The position numbers were made by a program, and so were the translations under genes. This document shows, one piece after another, positions 1 through 4,843 of a DNA stretch of 12,838 nucleotides; the first letter of the stretch is position 1, and each line of letters opens with the position of its first letter. The DNA is from Verrucomicrobiota bacterium (GTDB taxonomy: Bacteria > Verrucomicrobiota > Verrucomicrobiia > Limisphaerales > JAHEOI01): NCBI GenBank assembly GCA_018610125.1, contig JAHEOI010000177.1:1-12838 (forward strand). The letters run 5' to 3'. Under the pieces are notes generated by a model. It searched no databases and was not told where the DNA came from. It saw only the letters and a list, made by a program, of their open reading frames with translations.

Positions 1-310
1 GAAAGTTTAGGGTTCCAATAGCTACCAATGAAATGACGCCAAGGGTTACAATGGTGGGCATGACACCGAGTTCGTACACCGCCTCGATAACTGCAGGGAT
101 AAAGACGACTAAGGGCCTTACGAGGAGAAAGTAGATCCAAGAGAGCAAAAGTAGAATAGCTAAAGTGACCTTGAAGATCTCCTTGACGCTTTTAAAGAGG
201 CTCTGGTGTCGCTTTGCATCGTGACCAAGATGCATCGAGCAGTATTGCAGACCCTTTAACGCTTGATTCTTGCATTGGTCACCCTCTTGCGTGTTGGCTT
301 GACATTGCAT
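1..310 (-). CDS. Membrane protein with N-terminal C-C-C-H motif, partial (runs off left edge)
   Basis: Function not recognised. Reading the minus strand from 310 gives 103 codons without a stop before the window ends. The protein begins M-Q-C-Q-A, and Cys3, Cys13, Cys24 and His27 form the small motif CQA..T..G..CKN.A..G..YC..H, found at the start of many bacterial proteins and probably metal-binding (family knowledge). After a basic stretch (residues 31-47) come a hydrophobic segment at about 48-75 and another at about 83-101, so the motif probably faces the cytoplasm on a membrane anchor. I chose the ATG at 310 because the motif starts there. An in-frame ATG at 385 adds 25 residues, with an AGGAG about 15 bases upstream, and cannot be excluded. 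It lies downstream of the DUF2207-like lipoprotein gene on the same strand, across a 212-base gap with no clear terminator. The coding call is fairly sure; the role is unknown. Confidence 0.6.
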   Translation of the reverse strand, partial: MQCQANTQEGDQCKNQALKGLQYCSMHLGHDAKRHQSLFKSVKEIFKVTLAILLLLSWIYFLLVRPLVVFIPAVIEAVYELGVMPTIVTLGVISLVAIGTLNF

Positions 311-522
311 ACGGCAAACATCGGTCTTCCGAACGGGGGCGTGAGCGTGATTTGGCTTTGACTGGTCAAGCAGCTCGACGGGCATTGATAGTTATTGCTG
401 CTCCTGATTCCAAGTTCCCCGTAGGGGGAGAGAGAATCTTCTCCTATGTTCTTGTCTGAGTTTGATCGTTTCATAGCAACCTTCAAATGCGCTCCGCGTC
501 GTTCAGTGGCCTCGCCGATAAG

Positions 523-1242
523 CTATGGCTCGACGGTTGACCGGCGATAAGCGACAACGATCCGAAATCGCTCTCCTGGAGGAACCGGGGCCTGTTTCGC
601 TTCAACAACCCAGCCTCCTTCCTTGGCTGCCCGGATGGTGGCGTCGCTTGGGCGCCTTACCTCGAGCTCATTCTTCCCAATGGCAAGCTTCTCTGGTATT
701 CGAACCTGAACCTCAGCATTGCGGACCGGCACTGTCCATTGGGTCCCCGCAGCATCCCAGTCAATCACGCGACGATTGCCCTCTCGCTTGAGCGCTCCCT
801 TGACTTCGTAAGTCAGCTTGAACGTGGCTGGTTCCCGACGATAGGGGAAGGTCCACCGAACGCGATACTCGTCGGCCTTTTCCTTGGTTACGACGTCCTT
901 GATGTGGGTATCCGAGGACTCAACGCGAACATTTTGGATCGCGGCAAGCTGGTCCTTGGGAATGTTCCGATAGGCATAGTGAAACTCCCCTTGCTGGAAG
1001 TCGAAGGTAAGCTCCTCGGATACGACGTAATCGCCGTTCGGCTTCAAGCGGAGTATCACGTCGTAATTGGAAAGAGCGTATTGCTTGCTCGAACAGCCGG
1101 TCAAGGAGAGGACGGATGCCATCAGCAGGCAGCCGATGACTCGCGCAACAGTTCCTCTAGCAGCCTTGCGTTCCGAGCGAGCTCCCCCACTTCTGAGAAC
1201 CTCCTGCCACATAGTCATTATCTTGGTAGCCGGTCCTGTCAT
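523..1242 (-). CDS. DUF2207-like domain lipoprotein, stand-alone N-terminal domain
   Basis: Predicted lipoprotein of 239 residues and unknown function. A hydrophobic stretch ending L-T-G-C (Cys50) is a typical lipobox. The mature part has the look of the DUF2207 N-terminal beta domain: NYDVILRLKPNGD, then VSEELTFDFQQGEFHYAYRN, with the family pattern of a beta strand, a D-F segment and R-x-I-P. DUF2207 proteins usually have about 500-650 residues and continue into transmembrane helices and a Gly-rich tail. This one stops just after the beta domain (R-R-S-T-V-E-P), so it is either a natural stand-alone form or a truncated copy. I chose the ATG at 1242 because AAGGA lies nine bases upstream. 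The same frame is open to an ATG at 1338, and ATGs at 1218 and 1212 are also possible; all keep the lipobox. The family call is from memory of the consensus and is moderately sure. Confidence 0.68.
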   Translation of the reverse strand: MTGPATKIMTMWQEVLRSGGARSERKAARGTVARVIGCLLMASVLSLTGCSSKQYALSNYDVILRLKPNGDYVVSEELTFDFQQGEFHYAYRNIPKDQLAAIQNVRVESSDTHIKDVVTKEKADEYRVRWTFPYRREPATFKLTYEVKGALKREGNRRVIDWDAAGTQWTVPVRNAEVQVRIPEKLAIGKNELEVRRPSDATIRAAKEGGWVVEAKQAPVPPGERFRIVVAYRRSTVEP

Positions 1243-1359
1243 CGTCAAGGGTCCTTGGACGCAGCGGTTCAGGCGCTTTCGTGAAAGACCTTGCAAGTAG
1301 AACAGAGGGCCTACCCTCGGAATTGCTCTGGATTGCATTTCTGTAACCCGATATCCTCA

Positions 1360-1566
1360 TCATGATTCGCCGCTACCGCCTCTCGCTCCGCCTGACGATC
1401 TGCGCGTCTGACGTCGCCATAACAAGACAGTGAGCCAAAAGGCGAACACCAGGACTTCGGCCGCAACTAATCGATCGGCTTCGATGAAGCTCCTGCGGGT
1501 AAAGGGGTGCACCTTGGAGATGCGTGCCAGCTCTTTGTCATTGGATTTGAGCAGGAAGGTCGAGGA
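1360..1566 (-). pseudogene. Possible membrane-protein remnant, no start codon
   Basis: Family not recognised. This minus frame is open for 68 codons between a TGA at 1567-1569 and a TGA at 1360-1362. It reads like real protein: a charged part containing SNDKELARISKVHPFTRRSF, then a hydrophobic segment L-V-A-A-E-V-L-V-F-A-F-W-L-T-V-L-L-W, then R-R-Q-T-R-R and a Gly/Ser-rich end. There is no ATG and no good ribosome binding site. The same frame upstream of the stop (about 1570-1650) also reads as plausible protein, with E-L-F-I-E-D-R-D-H-R-K-E-L-E. This suggests the 3' end of a broken gene partly overlapping the end of the methyltransferase remnant. The rest of 1243-1609 shows nothing else I can name. 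Low confidence. Confidence 0.22.
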
Positions 1567-1609
1567 TCACGGGCTTGATGCCTCGAGCTCTTTTCGGTGG
1601 TCGCGGTCT

Positions 1610-2180
1610 TCAATGAATAGCTCGATTTTCTTTCCTGGCGATAACGACCTCGGATGGCACTACCCAAGTAACCACGACCGTTTGGTGTTCTACGTCCCAC
1701 CAGGATCCTTTGAGGTGCGGGAGCAACCAAATCGGGCAACACCCACCGACCAGCGTGGGACGAAGACGGAATGTCGCGGCCCATAAGATGGAGACAACCC
1801 TGGAAAGCAGAGTGGTCCCCGTCGTGAGGCTGACGAGGCAGAGTTTGCCGTCTTCTTTGACCACGCGATGTGCTTCCTGCAAGAACGCCGAAATATCGTC
1901 CTCCGGCAAGAGATCAAGGATGTAGGTCGAGATCACGCGGTCGACCGAGCTGTCTCGAATCGGAAGGTGCATCGTGCCATCGGTTTGGAAGATCAGGGCG
2001 CGGTTTCGGTATTGAATCAGTCTCTTGGACGCAAGCTTGGTCATGGTCGGACTTAGATCGCTATAATGTCGTTCGGAAATTGCGCATTTCTGACCCGCCC
2101 GCCAATGACAGCGCAGACAAGTCGGCGGACTGCTTTGGGCCCGACCACCCGCGCGAGTCTCATGGAGTGCGCGTGACTCG
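1610..2180 (-). pseudogene. Class I SAM-dependent methyltransferase, frameshifted
   Basis: Remnant of a small methyltransferase of the Methyltransf_11 type, which would move a methyl group from S-adenosylmethionine to an unknown acceptor. The frame ending at the stop at 1610 holds D-L-S-P-T-M (motif II, cofactor-ribose side), LPIRDSSVDRVISTYILDLL (the acidic post-II region), F-L-Q-E-A-H-R-V-V-K-E-D-G-K-L (motif III) and a C-terminal S-E-V-V-I-A-R-K. The upstream glycine-rich motif I is not in this frame. A degenerate match, V-I-G-G-R-V-R-N-A-Q-F-P-N-D-I-I-A, sits in a neighbouring frame and stops at about 2053. Adding one base near 2058-2064 would join I-I-A to D-L-S-P-T-M. Motif I has lost the usual G-x-G-x-G spacing, so the gene is probably dead. 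The upstream limit at 2180 is approximate because no convincing start remains. Confidence 0.62.
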
Positions 2181-2279
2181 TCACCGCTTTCAATTCCCGG
2201 CTTTTCCCTACCCGACCGCACACCGGTTTCCTCGGAATCTCCTCCTCGTCAGCTTCTGAAACCCCAGCAAATGCACAGC

Positions 2280-2384
2280 GGTGACAAGTCACCAGAGGGT
2301 AAGGCGGAGGGATGGAACCTCCACCTCCCCGTTGTCGCGGAGGGGTCAATTCCCCTCATTTTCCGAACGTGACTCTTTCAGTCA
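2280..2384. repeat. Three perfect short hairpins in a row
   Basis: Seen directly: GGTGAC/GTCACC with a two-base loop at 2280-2293; GAGGGG/CCCCTC with a six-base loop at 2340-2357, followed on the plus strand by ATTTTCC; and TGACT/AGTCA with a five-base loop at 2370-2384, which overlaps the stop codon of the small ORF 2382-2522. The second could be a weak plus-strand terminator. No function is known. They are listed together because hairpins keep recurring up to 2734. Confidence 0.5.
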
Positions 2385-2522
2385 AACGGCGACCCCAACG
2401 ACAGCTAAGAGCCCAAAGCCATCGCTCCCTTTGACGGCCTTAAAGGCCTGCTCAACCAGCGGCAGGGTAATTCTCCCGGTGAGGGAGTGAGCTTTTGGTT
2501 TGGCAGTGGGAAACAATGCCAT
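2382..2522 (-). CDS. Small hypothetical protein of 46 residues
   Basis: Family not recognised. The ATG at 2522 is preceded by AGGAG with an eight-base spacer, one of the better ribosome binding sites in the window. The 46 codons start M-A-L-F-P-T-A-K-P-K and end G-L-L-A-V-V-G-V-A-V. The residue mix is plausible for a real peptide: an amphipathic middle (L-P-L-V-E-Q-A-F-K-A-V-K) and a short hydrophobic tail. There is no Cys and no signal peptide. The reading frame contains two internal inverted repeats (GGCCTT/AAGGCC at 2436-2448 and CTCCC/GGGAG at 2473-2487), and its stop lies in a third hairpin. It could therefore instead be a structured RNA read by chance as an ORF. Nothing around it suggests a partner gene. 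Confidence 0.33.
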   Translation of the reverse strand: MALFPTAKPKAHSLTGRITLPLVEQAFKAVKGSDGFGLLAVVGVAV

Positions 2523-2578
2523 GCTGATTTCTCCTAATGTGGATGAACCGCCGTCCGGGCTGTCTGCGGCTGCTGGGG

Positions 2579-2638
2579 ACTGGTTCTTAGCCAGTTGGCA
2601 GGTTGAGGGGAGGAGGTCCCCTGGTGGCCTCAACTGCC
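2579..2638. repeat. Two adjoining inverted repeats
   Basis: ACTGG/CCAGT with a seven-base loop occupies 2579-2595. Directly after it, GGCAG-G-TTGAGG at 2597-2608 pairs with CCTCAA-CTGCC at 2628-2638, an 11-pair arm with a single bulged base. Its loop (2609-2627) contains GGGGA and TCCCC, which could pair further. Seen directly; function unknown. Confidence 0.5.
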
Positions 2639-2700
2639 GGGCTAATTGGTCCCATTGAACCGGACAGAGCCAGTCGGAACTCTGAGGTTTTGCCTTTCAC

Positions 2701-2734
2701 AGCCTATGGGTCCGCCTGAGCGGTCCCATAAGCT
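2701..2734. repeat. 34-base hairpin, 13 base pairs
   Basis: On the plus strand, AGC, TATGGG and CCGC pair in order with GCGG, CCCATA and GCT. They are separated by two single-base mismatches and closed by a four-base CTGA loop. No U-tract follows on either strand, so a simple terminator is unlikely. The length equals group II intron domain V, but the loop is not GNRA and the two-base bulge is absent. Confidence 0.5.
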
Positions 2735-3005
2735 CCTACTCCAGCTCTGCTGCCATCCTCGAAGACGGGGCCAGGGAGATTCCGTTCCCGTCACCGGCGC
2801 ATAAACCTGACACTTCGCATCGGGCTTATAGTCAGCCGTTACCCACCCTGGAGAGGTAAGACGCCGTAGGACTTCATCGGTCGAATGAACCTTCCTTATG
2901 CGGTACATGATGACATGTCACACCGGGTCGGTAGGGGGGGCCGGTAACCGTCTTGATGGCACCCCGTGTTCTCTCCAACGAGGCTGAGAAGAGGGACTTC
3001 GCTAA

Positions 3006-3021
3006 GAGCGTGTCCCGAAAA
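3006..3021 (+). repeat. Likely left terminal inverted repeat of the IS
   Basis: GAGCGTGTCCCGAAAA starts about 70 bases before the transposase start codon, at the expected distance from the element end. The partner repeat is lost with the right half, so the exact edge cannot be confirmed from this window. Confidence 0.5.
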
Positions 3022-3025
3022 TGGG

Positions 3026-3043
3026 AAGAAAAAAATTTTTCTT
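3026..3043. repeat. A/T hairpin just inside the IS left end
   Basis: AAGAAAAA and TTTTTCTT form an eight-pair inverted repeat with a two-base centre, between the terminal repeat and the -10 box. It may limit read-through from outside promoters into the transposase gene, or may only reflect the A/T-rich end. Confidence 0.4.
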
Positions 3044-3054
3044 GTACTGACACG

Positions 3055-3060
3055 TATAAT
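3055..3060 (+). promoter_or_regulatory. -10 box of the transposase promoter
   Basis: A perfect TATAAT lies 17 bases before the ATG at 3078. There is no matching TTGACA at 16-18 bases upstream; that place is taken by the A/T hairpin. The +1 would fall a few bases before the start codon, leaving a very short leader. Confidence 0.4.
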
Positions 3061-3077
3061 CTTGGCATAAAATAGGG

Positions 3078-3519
3078 ATGCAACAGCGTCCGAAACCGTA
3101 TCCAAGCGACATGACGGACGAGCAATGGAATGCCATCAGAGCCCACTTTGCCGCTGCGCCGGTGGGCCAACGCGGAAGGCCAAAAAAGCAAGTCGCGGCG
3201 CTCGATCGTCAACGCGGTCTTGTATCTCGTTCGTGCCGGATTGCCGTGGAGGTATCTGCCTCACGATTTCCCGCCATGGAAGACGGTCTATAACTGCTAC
3301 AGGCTCTGGACCCAAGCCGGACTCTGGCAGAAGATCCACGATGAGCTATACGGCAAGGAAAGACGCCGTCCCAGCCCCAGTGCGGCCATCATTGATAGCC
3401 AATCGGTCCAAACCGGCGACCAAGGAGGTTCTTCTGGATTTGATGCCGGCAAAAAGACCAAGGGACGGAAGCGACACATATTGGTTGACTCCGTGGGGCT
3501 GATTCTAGCCGTTGCCGTC
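3078..3519 (+). pseudogene. IS5-family transposase, frameshifted and 3'-truncated
   Basis: DDE transposase remnant. The first frame (ATG at 3078) gives the family's N-terminal region, K-P-Y-P-S-D-M-T-D-E-Q-W, up to R-G-R-P-K. At the A6 run at about 3182-3187 the match moves to the frame one base ahead. That frame continues with SRRSIVNAVLYLVRAGLPWR, a W-K-T-V-Y-N-C-Y-R-L-W stretch, and the start of the catalytic domain, A-A-I-I-D-S-Q-S-V, then K-G-R-K-R-H-I-L-V-D-S-V-G-L-I-L-A-V-A-V. Removing one A would restore one frame. Some IS5 relatives use programmed -1 frameshifting, but this shift is +1, so a damaging insertion (or a sequencing error) is more likely. After about 3519 the protein no longer resembles a transposase; most of the DDE domain is missing. 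Confidence 0.78.
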
Positions 3520-4712
3520 GACAAAGCCGTGAACCTTGATGCCTCCGACCTCGGGGGAAGTGAACTCGAGGCGGTTGTTGCGTTCGATGACATTGTTGAG
3601 GATGCGTGTCTCGGTGTGATCCCACCCGGCTATGCCGGCGCATCCATTGTCGGTGATTCGGTTATCACAGATGAGGTGGTAGCCGGTGTCCTCCGGCTTC
3701 GGTTGGCCGTAAAGCCTCTCGCTGGTCTGGCTGCCACAGTCAACACCGATAGCCTTGGCAAACCGGATCCGGTTGCCTTTGATCACCCAATGGTGACCGC
3801 TGCTGGTGCTCAAGGCCCCGTTCTGAGCGGTCCGACTGTCGGCCCAAAAGCCGCTCGGGAACTGATTGGCGGCGTGCTTCAGGACGAAGTCTTTGACATG
3901 AATATAGCCGAGGTCTCGTTTCTTCGGGGCAAAGCAGTTTTGCCGGACAGTGAGCTCGAGTCGCTCCTCAATAGGAGGCTTGATCCCCTCAGGAAAATGA
4001 TATAGAGCCCGTCCCCCGCGTCGGTTGCCGTCCATGAGCCCGGTTCGTCGGCCACCTTTTCCAGGTCGGAGAGCTGTGTCAGCGGCTTCCCATTGAGAAA
4101 GATCTGTCCCGTGGTCATGCCGTCCGGTTTCGCTTTCAGGGCGCGGGTATACGGGTTCTCCGCGACGCTTCTCGTGTGCGATTCGGCGGAATTGCTCTCC
4201 TTGGGGCGTGAGAACCAAGGTTGGTAAAAGGCGCCGAACCAGACATCGCTGTGCGAGGCCACCTGTTCCCAATTGGGCTCCCATAGCTCGGATCCTTTGA
4301 TCACGACCGTTCCGTTGGCGGCGGCCTTATAAATGATCGGTTGGCCTTTTGTGCCGCCTCTCGCCGGCGCGACGCGTTCGCGATAGACCCCCGCGTGGAC
4401 AATCACCTGATCGCCGGGGCGAGCACGCGCTGCGGCTTCAGAGATAGATCGGAACGGGCGCTCACGGGTGCCGGGACCAGAATCGTCGGATCGGGGACCT
4501 TGGCGATCTACGATCCAGGTTCGGGCCGAGCTGCTCTTTCCAAAGATTCCATCGAAGGAAGCTTCGAGGCCACAAAAACCGAGCAGGACAAGCGACCATC
4601 GACAGGTCCGCACAAGCGCGGAGCGTTTTCGAGAATGCACGGCATGTGTGTCTGTCCGAACACGAGGGCGGTATCGGGTCGGCTTTCGAGAAATTGTCAG
4701 AAAACCTTTCAT
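3520..4712 (-). pseudogene. Right-handed beta-helix polysaccharide-active protein, frameshifted and 3'-truncated
   Basis: Remnant of an exported beta-helix protein. The 5' frame (ATG at 4712) has a basic start and a hydrophobic export-like segment (W-S-L-V-L-L-G-F-C-G-L). It then has the usual entry of this family, R-P-F-R-S-I-S-E-A-A-A-R-A-R-P-G-D and V-I-V-H-A-G-V-Y-R-E-R-V. At the T4 run (plus-strand 3994-3997) the match moves from Y-I-I-F to the frame reading F-P-E-G-I-K-P. That frame continues with beta-helix turns such as H-W-V-I-K-G-N-R-I-R-F-A, C-D-N-R-I-T-D-N-G-C-A-G-I-A and I-L-N-N-V-I-E-R-N-N. One added T would repair it. It ends at G-I-K-V-H-G-F-V-D-G, where the IS fragment begins, so probably several hundred residues are missing. 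It is a diverged paralogue of the intact gene at 7621-9462. It is 131 bases downstream of the lyase gene and may once have been the last gene of that row. Confidence 0.72.
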
Positions 4713-4843
4713 GGGACTTGATATCTCTTAGTCGTCAATGAAAAGGATGAGCGAGTTTACGGTGTTAGACTCCCTTTGATGAAGAGTGTTTAACGACATA
4801 ACCTTTCTGAGCGGCCTTCTAATACACATAAAGGGTCGTTCCT

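Larger units (their letters stand above)
2523..3005. other. 483 bases with no recognisable gene
   Basis: This stretch lies between the small ORF and the insertion sequence. Reading frames here are short and match nothing I know. What can be seen is structure: the hairpins at 2579-2638 and 2701-2734, and a perfect ten-base palindrome TGACATGTCA at 2911-2920. It may be an unknown structured RNA, the leftovers of a mobile element, or simply decayed sequence. Confidence 0.4.
3006..3519 (+). mobile_element. IS5-type insertion sequence, left part only
   Basis: A fragment of an IS5-superfamily element. The left end appears to be at 3006, where GAGCGTGTCCCGAAAA resembles the terminal repeat starts of IS5-group elements. 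It is directly preceded by CTAA (3002-3005), which fits the short TA-containing target sites of this superfamily (family knowledge). The transposase begins at 3078. The element stops at about 3519 inside the transposase gene. The C-terminal half of the gene, the right terminal repeat and any target duplication are missing, and the sequence passes straight into the antisense of a beta-helix gene. The fragment cannot move by itself. Confidence 0.7.

Noticed and set aside
739..1284. Plus-strand open frame of 181 codons
   Set aside because: Antisense to the DUF2207-like lipoprotein gene, which has a lipobox and a ribosome binding site.
2053..2349. Minus frame of 98 codons as a separate gene
   Set aside because: Only its end looks like protein, and that part is the displaced N-terminal piece of the methyltransferase; the rest is low-complexity and has no ribosome binding site.
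2701..2734. Group II intron domain V
   Set aside because: The length and an AGC start fit, but the loop is CTGA rather than GNRA, the two-base bulge is missing, and no domain VI or maturase was seen nearby.
3520..4005. Continuation of the transposase frame to 4005
   Set aside because: After about 3519 the translation no longer resembles a transposase and is the antisense of beta-helix turns.
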